Positions 9,711 to 18,725 of a DNA stretch of 64,000 nucleotides are shown here, one piece after another. The stretch spans positions 62,001 to 126,000 of the forward strand of contig NZ_JASJOU010000003.1 of the NCBI RefSeq assembly GCF_030068605.1, read 5' to 3'. Numbering within the stretch: the stretch's first letter is position 1; each line of letters opens with the position of its first letter. Origin of the DNA: Xanthocytophaga agilis. GTDB taxonomy: Bacteria > Bacteroidota > Bacteroidia > Cytophagales > 172606-1. Position numbers and translations under genes: made by a program. The notes beneath the pieces are model-generated. The model was given only the letters and a program-made list of their open reading frames with translations, was not told where the DNA came from and did no database searches.

Positions 9711-9929
9711 AGTACTATAATTTGAAATAAGAGAGTATATCATCAGAAACGCATTTCTGATAACATATATAAAAATGTATATTCGTTTATCACTGCGAAA
9801 ACGCAATGCCATCTGTAGCTATCTTCAGAAGAAAAACACTGGAATGGAAGGCTTTGTTTCTGTGCATCCACAACAAACAACAGTCAATATGGTTGCCTGC
9901 TCTTTACCAGTAAACCTCTGTTTATATTT

Positions 9930-10886
9930 TCAGGAATAAGCTTTGTTCTCTATTGGGTCCAGATGTTTCTCAATTTCTGAGCGTCTGGGCTCATACCACT
10001 CCGGCAGCTTCAAGTGTTGCCCTAAAGCCGTCACGTCCTCATCTACTGCAAAGCCTGGTACATTGGTGGCCACTTCAAATAACACACCACCGGGCTCACG
10101 GAAATAGATAGACCGGAAATAGTTTCTGTCCTGAACCGTAGTAGGATGTATATTTGCTGCAAGAAGTTTTTCTCTGAATTCCAGTTGAGTGGCTTCGTTA
10201 TCTGTACTGAATGCCACATGGTGTACAGTTCCTGCTCCCTGTAAACCTTTCAGATCTGTTGGGCTAAACAATATATCTACCAAATTACCAGACCCTCCTT
10301 TTCCAGCTTCCAACCGTATTCTATTCCCCTCCTGCACAACCAGCTGATGCTGCATGGTTTCGGTAAGTAATGCCACTGTTTTATCAGCCTGGTTTTCATG
10401 CAATGTTACTGTATGAAAGCCTCTGATCGATTTATCTAATGGAATACTACCATTTGACCATCCGGGCCGGGTATCATTTTTAGCTACTACCAGCTCTATG
10501 CCTGTTCCGTCCGGATCTTCAAACCGAATATACGTCTCATCAAAACGACTGGCAGGCTTCTCAAATGTGATATCAAATTGACTCAGGCGATTCATCCAGA
10601 AATCCAGCGCATTGTCCGGAATAGAGAAAGAAGTATATGTCAGCTGATGAGCTCCTTTTCTACCACGTACCATACCATTGTATGGAAAGAAAGTCATAAT
10701 AGTGCCCGCATGACCTATCTCATCTCCGTAATACAAATGATACACTTCTGGTGCATCAAAATTGATGGTTTTCTTTACCAGCCTCAATCCCAGAATACCT
10801 ACATAAAAATCCACATTTTTTTGTGCACTACTGGCAAATGCAGTTACATGGTGTAAGCCATTTATAAGCGTTTTCATATTCGTCAT
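9930..10886 (-). CDS. Ring-cleaving dioxygenase with two VOC domains (MhqO-like)
   Basis: Two tandem vicinal-oxygen-chelate (glyoxalase fold) modules are visible. The first starts at INGLHHVTAFA and contains GTGIELVVAK; the second runs from IRGFHTVTLHE through TVHHVAFST to GVLFEVATN. The His (HHVT and HHVAF) and Glu (GIELV and LFEVA) positions can supply the Fe(II) or Mn(II) site. I start at the ATG at 10886, with a near alternative at 10877; the ORF to 11042 overlaps the upstream intergenic space and lacks family similarity. Length (about 318 aa) matches hydroquinone-type ring-cleavage dioxygenases such as MhqO/MhqE. Predicted cytosolic role: opening aromatic diols formed after quinone reduction. 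Confidence 0.85.
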   Translation of the reverse strand: MTNMKTLINGLHHVTAFASSAQKNVDFYVGILGLRLVKKTINFDAPEVYHLYYGDEIGHAGTIMTFFPYNGMVRGRKGAHQLTYTSFSIPDNALDFWMNRLSQFDITFEKPASRFDETYIRFEDPDGTGIELVVAKNDTRPGWSNGSIPLDKSIRGFHTVTLHENQADKTVALLTETMQHQLVVQEGNRIRLEAGKGGSGNLVDILFSPTDLKGLQGAGTVHHVAFSTDNEATQLEFREKLLAANIHPTTVQDRNYFRSIYFREPGGVLFEVATNVPGFAVDEDVTALGQHLKLPEWYEPRRSEIEKHLDPIENKAYS

Positions 10887-11059
10887 CTTCGGTTCAATGT
10901 TGTATAAACATTCTATGTATATACAATTAATAAGCCCTTTTGTAACTTTTCCGATGTCTCTGCCAAACTCGGGTTTAACCCAGATAAAAGCGTATTTATC
11001 CGTGATTTCCGGACACACCCATCTGACAAAGCGACAGGTCATAGACTCTTTGCCTATTT

Positions 11060-12181
11060 TCAGGCTTCAAGCGCCTGCTTGAGATCTTCAATCAGATCAT
11101 CCGGATGCTCTAGCCCAACAGACACTCTTAGCAGATTTTCAGGAGACGTGCTGGCAGCACCTTCTACAGACCTGCGATGTTCTATCAGACTCTCTACCCC
11201 TCCCAGGCTGGTAGCCTGTATAAAAAGCCGGGTATGATTAGCTACCTTCAAAGCCTCTGCACTACCTCCTTTTACCTGAAAGGAAAGCATTCCTCCAAAT
11301 CCACTTTTCATCTGACGTTTGGCAATTTCATGTCCTGCATGGGTTTCCAGACCCGGATAGTGAACTTGCTCTACCTTTGGATAAGCACTTAGAAATCTGG
11401 CTAACGTAAAAGCACTTTCAGACTGGGCTTTCACCCGTAATGGCATGGTTTTGATCCCTCTGGTTATTAGCCAGCATTCAAAAGGAGAAGGCACAGCCCC
11501 ACCCAGCGATTGTACTTTTTTAAGCCGCTCAGCCAGTTGTGTATCTTTTACAATCAGCGCACCACCCAGCACATCACTATGTCCTCCGAAGTATTTGGTA
11601 GTAGAATAATGTACTATATCAGCTCCCAGTTCCAGTGGGCGCTGCAGCACAGAAGTTGCCCAGGTATTATCAACTGCACACAATGCCCCATGCTGATGGG
11701 ATATTTCTGCCAGAGCCGCAATGTCGGTTATCTTTAGTAATGGATTAGAAGGAGTTTCCAGCCAGAGTAGTTTTGTATTAGCCTGAAATGCATTTCGAAC
11801 CGCCGACAAATCAGTCATATCCACACGAGTGATCGTCAATCCCCACGGACCAAAAACCTCAGTCATCAAAACACCAGCAGCAAAATATGCGTCATCGCCC
11901 AGAATGACATGATCGCCAGCTTGTAAAATCTGGAGCGCAGCCGCAATACCAGCCAACCCTGAAGCAAAGGCAAATCCATGTGTCCCTCCTTCCAGTGTTG
12001 CCATACTGTTCTCGAGCAATTGACGGTTAGGATTATTTACCCGTGAATACACATAATTTTTAGGATAAGAACCATCCTCTCCCCGCTCAAAAGTGGTAGA
12101 GAGATAAATAGGTGCTGAAACCGCAGCCGCATTTTCATCCGGAAAGTGCGTACTCTGAATAGCTAGTGTTTCAAGATGCAT
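11060..12181 (-). CDS. Trans-sulfuration PLP enzyme (cystathionine gamma-synthase / beta-lyase type)
   Basis: The 373-residue fold-type I PLP enzyme has the Cys/Met-metabolism signature. The Schiff-base lysine is K196 in HYSTTKYFGGHSD and the pyridine-N aspartate is D171 in AVDNTW. The partner-subunit phosphate contacts YSR (Y45, R47) lie in YVYSRVNNPN, and SGLAGIAA supplies the cofactor phosphate loop. The C-terminal SLGGVESLIEH motif is also typical. The sequence cannot tell cystathionine gamma-synthase from cystathionine beta- or gamma-lyase or methionine gamma-lyase, so no gene symbol is given. It is cytosolic and transcribed on the minus strand upstream of the dioxygenase gene with about 170 bp between, so co-transcription is possible but unproven. 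Confidence 0.9.
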   Translation of the reverse strand: MHLETLAIQSTHFPDENAAAVSAPIYLSTTFERGEDGSYPKNYVYSRVNNPNRQLLENSMATLEGGTHGFAFASGLAGIAAALQILQAGDHVILGDDAYFAAGVLMTEVFGPWGLTITRVDMTDLSAVRNAFQANTKLLWLETPSNPLLKITDIAALAEISHQHGALCAVDNTWATSVLQRPLELGADIVHYSTTKYFGGHSDVLGGALIVKDTQLAERLKKVQSLGGAVPSPFECWLITRGIKTMPLRVKAQSESAFTLARFLSAYPKVEQVHYPGLETHAGHEIAKRQMKSGFGGMLSFQVKGGSAEALKVANHTRLFIQATSLGGVESLIEHRRSVEGAASTSPENLLRVSVGLEHPDDLIEDLKQALEA

Positions 12182-12406
12182 ACTAAATTACCCGTATATA
12201 GTTTATAAGTAACATGTCAAATCAGGCTGGAATATACCAAATTACTTTTCTCTTCCAGCAAAATCCGTATGAATGGTCAATACCTTGTATTAAAATAGTA
12301 CCAATCAGCCAGAATACTATAACATACTTTAATAGTTCAATTTTGTGGTATATAAACCCTGTATAACATAGTATAAGAATTGAAATACAAATGATAGATT
12401 TGCAGT

Positions 12407-13219
12407 ATGAAAAACAAAGTTGTCATCATCACAGGTGCTTCTTCCGGGATAGGCAAAGCACTAGCAGAAATATTTGGCCGTGCCGGCGCTAAGATCGTTA
12501 TCACAGGTCGCAATGAAACCAACCTACAGGAAACGTCCCGTCTACTTTCCTCACAAGGAATTGAAAACTTTCCCATTGTTGCAGATGTAAGCATTGAAAA
12601 AGACAATCAGCGTATGGTCGACGAAACGATACGTAAATATGGTCAGATTGATGTACTGATTAACAACGCTGGGATTTCCATGCGTTCGCTCTTTGAAGAT
12701 GTAGACCTGGATGTAATCCGAAAAGTAATGGACATCAACTTTTACGGAACGGTATATGCTACCAAATATTGTTTACCTTATCTGTTAAAAAGTAAAGGCT
12801 CTGTAGTAGGCATCTCTTCTATTGCAGGGTTCAGAGGGTTGCCAGCTCGTGCAGGCTATTCAGCCTCCAAGTTTGCGGTAAATGGATTTCTGGAAGTTTT
12901 ACGCACTGAAATGCTGCACAAAGGTGTTCATGTGCTCACTGCCAGTCCAGGCTTTACGGCATCAAATATCCGCAATACGGCACTTACCAGTGATGGTTCT
13001 GTACAGGGAGAGTCACCGAGAGAAGAGGAAAAGATGATGAGTGCGGAAGAATGTGCGGAACATATTCTAAAGGCAGTTCAGAAACGTAAAAAATATCTTA
13101 TTCTTACCAGACAGGGTAAACTTACTGTTTTTCTGAATAAGTGGTTTCCAGGTTGGATGGATAAGATTGTCTACAATGTTATGGCAAAAGAAAAGGACTC
13201 TCCCTTCAAGAAGGCGTAA
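12407..13219 (+). CDS. Short-chain dehydrogenase/reductase
   Basis: This is a classical SDR of 270 residues. It has the cofactor loop TGASSGIGKA at the N-terminus, NNAG at 86-89, catalytic Ser138 in GISSIAG, and the Y151-x-x-x-K155 pair in YSASK. An Arg after the second strand (TGRNE) favours NADP(H). The C-terminal segment ending in WFPGWMDKIVYNVMAKE resembles the membrane-near tails of the DltE/DHRS7-like subgroup. Substrate is unknown. A TAGATTTG box at 12395-12402, 4 bp before the ATG, matches the Bacteroidota -7 consensus; if used, the mRNA would be nearly leaderless. The gene is divergent from the PLP enzyme gene and convergent with the stress-protein gene. Confidence 0.9.
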   Translation: MKNKVVIITGASSGIGKALAEIFGRAGAKIVITGRNETNLQETSRLLSSQGIENFPIVADVSIEKDNQRMVDETIRKYGQIDVLINNAGISMRSLFEDVDLDVIRKVMDINFYGTVYATKYCLPYLLKSKGSVVGISSIAGFRGLPARAGYSASKFAVNGFLEVLRTEMLHKGVHVLTASPGFTASNIRNTALTSDGSVQGESPREEEKMMSAEECAEHILKAVQKRKKYLILTRQGKLTVFLNKWFPGWMDKIVYNVMAKEKDSPFKKA

Positions 13220-13237
13220 GTAGCTTTCTTGTCTATA

Positions 13238-13299
13238 GCTAAAACCGACAAATGCAGTATCTCAGATAAAATGATATTTGTATCTTCGTCGGTTTTAGC
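13238..13299. terminator. Bidirectional terminator hairpin
   Basis: A perfect 12-bp stem (13238-13249 and 13288-13299) encloses a 38-nt partly structured loop between two convergent stops (SDR and universal stress protein). Confidence 0.65.
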
Positions 13300-13308
13300 G
13301 TATTCACT

Positions 13309-14127
13309 TCAGGCATGTAACACTAATAGTGGCACCTTGGTATGATAAGCCATTTGTTTGGTCTGGCTAGTCGTAAAAAGTTGATCCCAGAATGTACGTC
13401 GATAGTTTATCATCACAACAATATCTGCTGCCATTTTTTCTGTAAAGGATCGTATGCCTTCTTCAATATTTCTTCCCTGCTGTATATGAAACGAAATCTT
13501 ATCGTAGTTTAATTGCTGATAAAAATTCTTCCAGTCCTCATCTGAAAGTTCCTTCGTTCCATTGACAGGAATATAGACAAATGAAATTTCCGCCTTAAAC
13601 ATCCGGGCTATTTCCACAACCATCAGTATATCTGGAGAAGGTTCTTCCCACAGATCCGTTGCAAACACAATTTGTTCTATCCCTCTGAAATGAGCTTCTG
13701 CCGGAATAATCAAAACAGGACAAGTGGCTTCTGTCAGCACTTCCACACTATTAGTCCCCAGTAACACCTGTTTTAAACCATATGCCCCGTCTGTTCCCAT
13801 AATAATCAGATCCGCATTCATCTCTTTAGCCAGGTTTGGCAGCACATCAACCAGAAAACCATTCAGCACTTTTGCTTCATAGGTTACATTGGGATAATTA
13901 TGCCGGAGCTTTGTACATGTCTCCTTAAGCTTTATTTCCAATTCCTCTTCCATATAGTCTAGTGAGGCAGCTTGTGCGTATCCTGCTTCAGGAGCGGCAA
14001 TAACAGGCAGATGATAGGTATGTACTAAAACAACCCGTGTCTGTTTGCGACTGGCAATGGCATTGACAAAACTCATCGCATTTTCAGCAACGGTACTGAA
14101 GTCGGTAGGGATGATGATTGTTTTCAT
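13309..14127 (-). CDS. Universal stress protein with tandem UspA domains
   Basis: The 272 residues contain two UspA folds. The first begins KTIIIPTDFS and carries the ATP-binding signature MGTDGAYGLKQVLLGTNS followed by CPVLIIP. The second begins QIVFATDL and ends VPLLVLHA, but its nucleotide loop is degraded (INYRRTFWDQLFTTS), so only the first half is likely to bind ATP. The protein is cytosolic with no membrane segment. Tandem Usp proteins are general stress factors, often linked to oxygen limitation or energy stress. The gene is monocistronic and divergent from the FMN reductase gene at 14323. Confidence 0.9.
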   Translation of the reverse strand: MKTIIIPTDFSTVAENAMSFVNAIASRKQTRVVLVHTYHLPVIAAPEAGYAQAASLDYMEEELEIKLKETCTKLRHNYPNVTYEAKVLNGFLVDVLPNLAKEMNADLIIMGTDGAYGLKQVLLGTNSVEVLTEATCPVLIIPAEAHFRGIEQIVFATDLWEEPSPDILMVVEIARMFKAEISFVYIPVNGTKELSDEDWKNFYQQLNYDKISFHIQQGRNIEEGIRSFTEKMAADIVVMINYRRTFWDQLFTTSQTKQMAYHTKVPLLVLHA

Positions 14128-14322
14128 GGTACAAAGGCTTGTGGTATACTCAAATATGCTATATATTCCTCAGCTTTGCGAATTTACTCCTCACAAAAAA
14201 AGATGATTTTTCTCACCACAAATTCGCTGATACCTTCACTCTGTTTTTTATAGTCCTGCCAGAATGAACTGTTTTCCAATGGAAGCAGTTAGCCCAACAA
14301 TACAAACCAAACCACTATCCCA

Positions 14323-14862
14323 ATGCGAATACTTGCTATACCTGGAAGTCTGCGTAAAAACTCTTCCAACAAAGCTATTTTGCAGTTCACGAGAACATTA
14401 TTTCCTTCAGATAGCACATTTATCCTCTATGAAAGTTTAGCAGATCTGCCTCATTTTAATCCGGACCTTGATGACGAGCAGGTAGTAGAAAGTGTTATCC
14501 AGCTACGTCATGAACTCAAAATGGCAGATGCAGTGATTCTTTGTACCCCAGAATATGCGTATGGTGTACCAGGATCGCTAAAAAATGCACTCGACTGGAT
14601 TGTCTCTTCAGGAGAACTTATGAAAAAACCTACTTCTGTAATCAGTGCCTCACCCTCATTTATGGGTGGAGACAAAGCGTTTGCCTCCCTGACTCTGACA
14701 TTGACAGTCATGGATGCCCATCTGGTAGAAGGATCTTCCCTGATGATCGGGTCTGTTGCACAAAAATTATCCTCGACTGGTGAAGTTACAGATTCATATA
14801 CTATTGCCGCCCTCAAACAGATGGTGAAAAATCTGATTCAGGCAGCACTGGCACAGGTTTAG
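14323..14862 (+). CDS. NADPH-dependent FMN reductase family oxidoreductase
   Basis: This 179-residue flavodoxin-like enzyme has the FMN phosphate loop GSLRKNSSNKA directly after the first strand and the flavin loop PEYAYGVPGSLKNALDW, very close to the family consensus. A conserved SASPSFMGG segment supplies the third flavin contact. It likely reduces flavin, quinone or chromate with NAD(P)H. It is only distantly similar to the reductase at 8362-8940, so the two are not a recent duplication. The methyltransferase gene follows 52 bp downstream on the same strand, and the two are probably co-transcribed. Confidence 0.9.
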   Translation: MRILAIPGSLRKNSSNKAILQFTRTLFPSDSTFILYESLADLPHFNPDLDDEQVVESVIQLRHELKMADAVILCTPEYAYGVPGSLKNALDWIVSSGELMKKPTSVISASPSFMGGDKAFASLTLTLTVMDAHLVEGSSLMIGSVAQKLSSTGEVTDSYTIAALKQMVKNLIQAALAQV

Positions 14863-14914
14863 TTAGTATACGAGCATAACACTCTTACTTACAACAAAAC
14901 ACATAACAACATCT

Positions 14915-15565
14915 ATGGATTTTAAAGAAGTCGCAGAACAATTACACAAACCAGAAGGCGAATTGGGCAAACAAGTTGGAGAGAAGATGAATCATACCAA
15001 CGAAATCATGAATCTCTCCTGCATCAGATTAGTAACCCCTGAGTCAAATGATACTATTCTGGAAATAGGTATGGGTAATGGACTTTTTTGTAAATACCTG
15101 TTTGGGAGTGCACCGGGCATCCGGTATACAGGATGTGATTTCTCAGAAACTATGATTCAGGAAGCCATTCAGGTCAATCAATCATTTGTAGAAACAGGTC
15201 AGGCTCAGTTTCTGCTGGGAGATGCAATGGCATTGCCCCTGGCTGATAACCTGTTCACCAAAGCATTTACTGTCAATACACTGTACTTCTGGCAAGATCC
15301 ACCGAAGGTACTGGCAGAGATACGAAGGGTATTACAACCCGGTGGCAAGTTGTTAATAGCCATACGCAGCAAAGAAGTCATGCAACATCTCCCCTTTGTC
15401 TCTTTTGGCTTTCACTTGTATTCTCCGGAAGAAGTCAGAGAGTTGTTGTCCCAAAATGGGTTTGCAGCCATTTCCATCCATGAAATCCCCGAACCTGAGC
15501 AAACGATCCATGGCCAGGTGCTAAAAATGGATTCTGTGATCATCAGTGGAGTAAGGGTTGTATAG
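14915..15565 (+). CDS. Class I SAM-dependent methyltransferase
   Basis: The 216-residue protein has a Rossmann-type methyltransferase core. Motif I is ILEIGMGNGLFCKYLF, the acidic end of strand 2 appears in YTGCDFSETM, motif II is GDAMALPL, and the post-core segment is VLQPGGKLLIAIRS. It groups with the Methyltransf_11/25 type acting on small molecules or lipids; no substrate-specific residues can be read. It is cytosolic. It lies 52 bp after an FMN reductase gene, and its stop is only 8 bp from the stop of the convergent M15 peptidase gene, with no clear hairpin between them. Confidence 0.85.
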   Translation: MDFKEVAEQLHKPEGELGKQVGEKMNHTNEIMNLSCIRLVTPESNDTILEIGMGNGLFCKYLFGSAPGIRYTGCDFSETMIQEAIQVNQSFVETGQAQFLLGDAMALPLADNLFTKAFTVNTLYFWQDPPKVLAEIRRVLQPGGKLLIAIRSKEVMQHLPFVSFGFHLYSPEEVRELLSQNGFAAISIHEIPEPEQTIHGQVLKMDSVIISGVRVV

Positions 15566-15573
15566 GATAGGTG

Positions 15574-16326
15574 TTAAAATAACTCCGGTCGATACTCAAA
15601 GTGCATTGTATCATAATGATACCATTTTCCACCCCAGATAAAATCATATTTTTCAAAGATCTTCACGATTTCCATGGGAATCCGGTTCTTGTATTGAATT
15701 TTGGCAGTAGAGTCTTTTACTTCCCATTGCCAGTAGTTGGAGTGTTTTACATTGATATCGATAGCAATGGCATAGCTATGATTACTCATACGGGTAGTGG
15801 CCGCAATTTTTCGCCAACTGAATGTGCCACCCGGATCAATCAGGTATTTGTGTAAATCCGGAAGAGCCTCCAACTCTTTGGAAATAGCCTGTAGCTTTTC
15901 AGCCACTCCATTTACCTTTGTTACCTTTAGTTTTGTACGGGAAGTTTTTGGCAGCCAGTCGATCTCTACCAGGTTTTTCTCTACTTCTTCTTTGGAACCA
16001 CCATACATCTTTAGAAAAAACGGTTCATACCGGATACGGCCAGGGTCTTGATCTACAGTTGGTATAGTGTATTTTTCGCCTGGTGTATACGGCTGTGCTA
16101 TCTGGTCTTCCAGATCGGGATTGTTCAAGGCTTGGTTAAACGTTTTCGTTTTGCCATCGTCCCATAGCATACGAGTGCCATCTTTCCAAACAATATAGTT
16201 ACCATCTACTTCTTTCAGATAAGCAGGATACGCTTTCACTAACTTCTGAGCCAAAGGCAGGTTTGTCTGCGCCTTTACCCCGTAACAGATAAGCAGCATT
16301 CCATAAAGCCAATATCGTTTTATCAT
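15574..16326 (-). CDS. Exported M15-type D,D/L,D-carboxypeptidase-like metallopeptidase
   Basis: A signal peptide of 20 residues (MIKRYWLYGM, ending GVKAQ) precedes a domain with the M15 zinc site. H183 and D190 sit in SNHSYAIAIDIN and H242 in DTMHFEY, reproducing the HxxxxxxD...H pattern of VanY-like peptidases. The normal Gly in the SxHxxGxAxD motif is Ala187 here. M15 enzymes cut D-Ala or other peptide bonds in peptidoglycan stems, so a periplasmic cell-wall role is likely. The gene is last in an operon: only 5 bp separate it from the lipoprotein gene upstream. Confidence 0.85.
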   Translation of the reverse strand: MIKRYWLYGMLLICYGVKAQTNLPLAQKLVKAYPAYLKEVDGNYIVWKDGTRMLWDDGKTKTFNQALNNPDLEDQIAQPYTPGEKYTIPTVDQDPGRIRYEPFFLKMYGGSKEEVEKNLVEIDWLPKTSRTKLKVTKVNGVAEKLQAISKELEALPDLHKYLIDPGGTFSWRKIAATTRMSNHSYAIAIDINVKHSNYWQWEVKDSTAKIQYKNRIPMEIVKIFEKYDFIWGGKWYHYDTMHFEYRPELF

Positions 16327-16331
16327 TTCGC

Positions 16332-17024
16332 TTAAAAATCTATTCTCTGACTAATATATTTACTTGTGCTAATTGAATCAGCAAAAGTATAGGGTGTCTT
16401 CCAGTAAAAAGTTAGCCTTCTATTTGTAAAATTAACAAAGTCAATGCAATCCCCACCAAAAGCTGAGTCACATTCTGGATATAGTTTAATGACCTTTTTC
16501 TTTTTCGTCTTGATATTTTGAATCACAAATTTAGTCTCCTTATTCTCGTAGGCAAAATACCCTATCAGGTTGGTGGATTTATCATAGAAATAGTCATACA
16601 TATAATTAGCGGATGATTCTTTTTTATCAAAGGGCAAAACAATCATTCCCCAGCAAGGACTGCCACAACTATAATTAAGAGTAATAAAATCAGAAGAAAC
16701 ACTTTCTAAATGAGGAGGGTGGTATTCCATATAGATTGTATCAGGGCGAATCTTTTGAAATGTACAATCTCCCCACTCCAGTAAGGCAGTGGTATCTGAG
16801 ATGAATTTGTACCTACAGAAACGCCCATCTTTGTCTTCATATATATTCTGTTTATATGCTTCATGCAAACTTATCTTTACTGATTGCATTGTATCCCTTT
16901 CTTGCAAACCTAAAACAGGTGTCAAGTTAGCTGCTTCCTGCTCTTTATATGTGTTTTTGCAGGCTATGCTCATTATAAATACAATAAGAACTGTTACTTT
17001 AAGCCAAGGTATATCCAAGTTCAT
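16332..17024 (-). CDS. Predicted lipoprotein of unknown function
   Basis: The N-terminus (PWLKVTVLIVFIMSIAC) is a lipoprotein signal peptide with Cys as the acylation site. The mature domain of about 205 residues is strand-rich and has several cysteines that could form disulfides (DGRFCRYKF, EWGDCTF, SCGSPCWG, YPECDSAFGGDCID). I do not recognise a family. Its ATG overlaps the stop of the rRNA methyltransferase gene by 4 bases (ATGA), and the M15 peptidase gene starts 5 bp after it, so the three are translationally coupled. It may act with the peptidase in the envelope; this is context inference only. Confidence 0.75.
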   Translation of the reverse strand: MNLDIPWLKVTVLIVFIMSIACKNTYKEQEAANLTPVLGLQERDTMQSVKISLHEAYKQNIYEDKDGRFCRYKFISDTTALLEWGDCTFQKIRPDTIYMEYHPPHLESVSSDFITLNYSCGSPCWGMIVLPFDKKESSANYMYDYFYDKSTNLIGYFAYENKETKFVIQNIKTKKKKVIKLYPECDSAFGGDCIDFVNFTNRRLTFYWKTPYTFADSISTSKYISQRIDF

Positions 17025-18436
17025 ATTTCCAGAAAAGTTATAGGATTGGTCAGTAACTTCTCAACCTCCCGCCAATCCATTCGTAAACGCCATTCATTGG
17101 GGAAGTAGTTATTGGCGCGGTGTCCGATCTGTTTTACCCATCCCAGTGGAATATTCTGATAAACAATCAGTTTCCAGCCTTTCCCGGTTTCCAGCGCAAT
17201 ATCCTCTTTCTTCAGGAAGCGTAAGGCCTTTTCCAGATCTACTTCTTCGACAGCAAAATGACGCGGATTCATATCATCAAACAAGGCCAGAGCTGGCAAT
17301 GGGTTTGTCTGATCTCTGATGATTTCGGCCACATCTACTCCGGCATAGACAATACGTGTATGTTGTGCCAGTTGTTCGGCATGGTCATACATACCTGCGG
17401 GTAGAATCACCATTTTTTCCTGCCAGCGTAGCCATTCCCAGTCATCTCGTTCCTGAATCCATCCGGACACTATCTCTACCTCTTTCCGTGGGGCTTTCAG
17501 CCAGGTAGGCTTCTTAGGTTTCCGAAAGCTTCTTTCCTGTCCTTCTGTTTTCTGCAAAACTGCCATAAACAACCCCTCTCCTTCTGTCTGATGTGGATAA
17601 AAGCGATAGCCATTGATATCACGGGTACTGGAAACCGTAATATTCCATTGATCCGGAACTACTACCTCCACTCCTTTTACCTCATAGTTCTCTGTTAACC
17701 ACTGTAGTACCTGTTCGTTTTCATTTGCATTGTAGGTACAGGTACTATAGATAAGAAAGCCATCTGGTTTCAGCGCATTCCACACATCTGCCAGAATCCG
17801 GTGTTGCCGCTCAGCACATAGTTGTATATTGGCCTCTGACCATTCTTTTACAGCATCCGGGTCTTTGCGGAACATTCCTTCACCTGAACAGGGTGCATCG
17901 ATTACAATTACATCAAAAAAACTTTCCAGATCTCCAAAATCCTGAGGATCGCTATTGGTCACAATGATATTGCCTCTTCCCCACTTAGTACTATTTTCTG
18001 TCAGGATCTGTGCCCGTGAACGAATCACTTCATTGGAAACCAGCAAACTACCCTGAGGCAATAACGAAGCCAGATGGGTGCTTTTCCCTCCCGGTGCTGC
18101 ACATAAATCCAGCACAACAGGTTTTGCATCCAGTGACCCGGCAATAGTCTTCCAGGCTTGCTCCAGAAACATCGAACTAGCCTCCTGTACATAATAAGCT
18201 CCTGCATGCCAGCGTGGGTCCAGCGCAAACACAGGACGCTGTGGAATATATAGCCCCCTTTCAGTCCAGGGTACAGCGGAATACGTAGCTGTAGAGTGAA
18301 GACCTTTCTGAGGGTTTAACCGAATACTGACAGGTGGCTCTTTTTCCAAAGCACTCACAAAAGAAACATACTCCGAACCGAGGGTAGCCTGCATTCGGGA
18401 CAAAAAAACTTCCGGTAGATGATTAGACGTCAACAC
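17021..18436 (-). CDS. RsmF/NOL1-NOP2-Sun family rRNA (cytosine-C5) methyltransferase
   Basis: The 471-residue protein has the full RNA m5C methyltransferase signature. The SAM loop is CAAPGGKST (112-120), motif IV DAPCSGEG has Cys183, and motif VI STCTYNANE has the catalytic nucleophile Cys233. The N-terminal 70 residues resemble the family's PUA-linked extension. The C-terminal 150 residues (KWLIVY-like KLIVYQNIPLGWVKQ) match the RsmF-type C-terminal RNA-binding region, so 16S rRNA is the probable substrate, although other rRNA or tRNA cytosines cannot be excluded. It is the first gene of a three-gene operon with a lipoprotein and an M15 peptidase. Confidence 0.9.
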   Translation of the reverse strand: MLTSNHLPEVFLSRMQATLGSEYVSFVSALEKEPPVSIRLNPQKGLHSTATYSAVPWTERGLYIPQRPVFALDPRWHAGAYYVQEASSMFLEQAWKTIAGSLDAKPVVLDLCAAPGGKSTHLASLLPQGSLLVSNEVIRSRAQILTENSTKWGRGNIIVTNSDPQDFGDLESFFDVIVIDAPCSGEGMFRKDPDAVKEWSEANIQLCAERQHRILADVWNALKPDGFLIYSTCTYNANENEQVLQWLTENYEVKGVEVVVPDQWNITVSSTRDINGYRFYPHQTEGEGLFMAVLQKTEGQERSFRKPKKPTWLKAPRKEVEIVSGWIQERDDWEWLRWQEKMVILPAGMYDHAEQLAQHTRIVYAGVDVAEIIRDQTNPLPALALFDDMNPRHFAVEEVDLEKALRFLKKEDIALETGKGWKLIVYQNIPLGWVKQIGHRANNYFPNEWRLRMDWREVEKLLTNPITFLEI

Positions 18437-18681
18437 AAGCGTAACAACAAGAAAATTGAAAGATAATACCTGTTAGGTACATCGTTTTTCTTTGTGGTGC
18501 GAAAGTACAAAATAAAAGGTAACCAGATTTTTTTCCTCTTCCTGTTTACTAAATGCGTATGAAAAGGTATTAATATTCAAAAGCACAGGCAGTAATGATT
18601 TAGAATGGCTACCGAACTTACACAGGAGTTAGCAGAAAAAATAAAAAAATACGCTTAAACTATTGTTCGCTTGTGTTTTTT

Positions 18682-18711
18682 TTTGGTTATTTGAAGTAAA
18701 ACTTACATTTG
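18682..18711 (+). promoter_or_regulatory. Possible Bacteroidota-type promoter
   Basis: TACATTTG at 18704-18711 matches the TAnnTTTG -7 consensus. A TTG at 18683-18685 is 18 bp upstream, close to the normal -33 spacing. The ATG at 18726 would give a leader of only about 8-10 nt. Confidence 0.4.
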
Positions 18712-18725
18712 TAATTTTTTGACCC

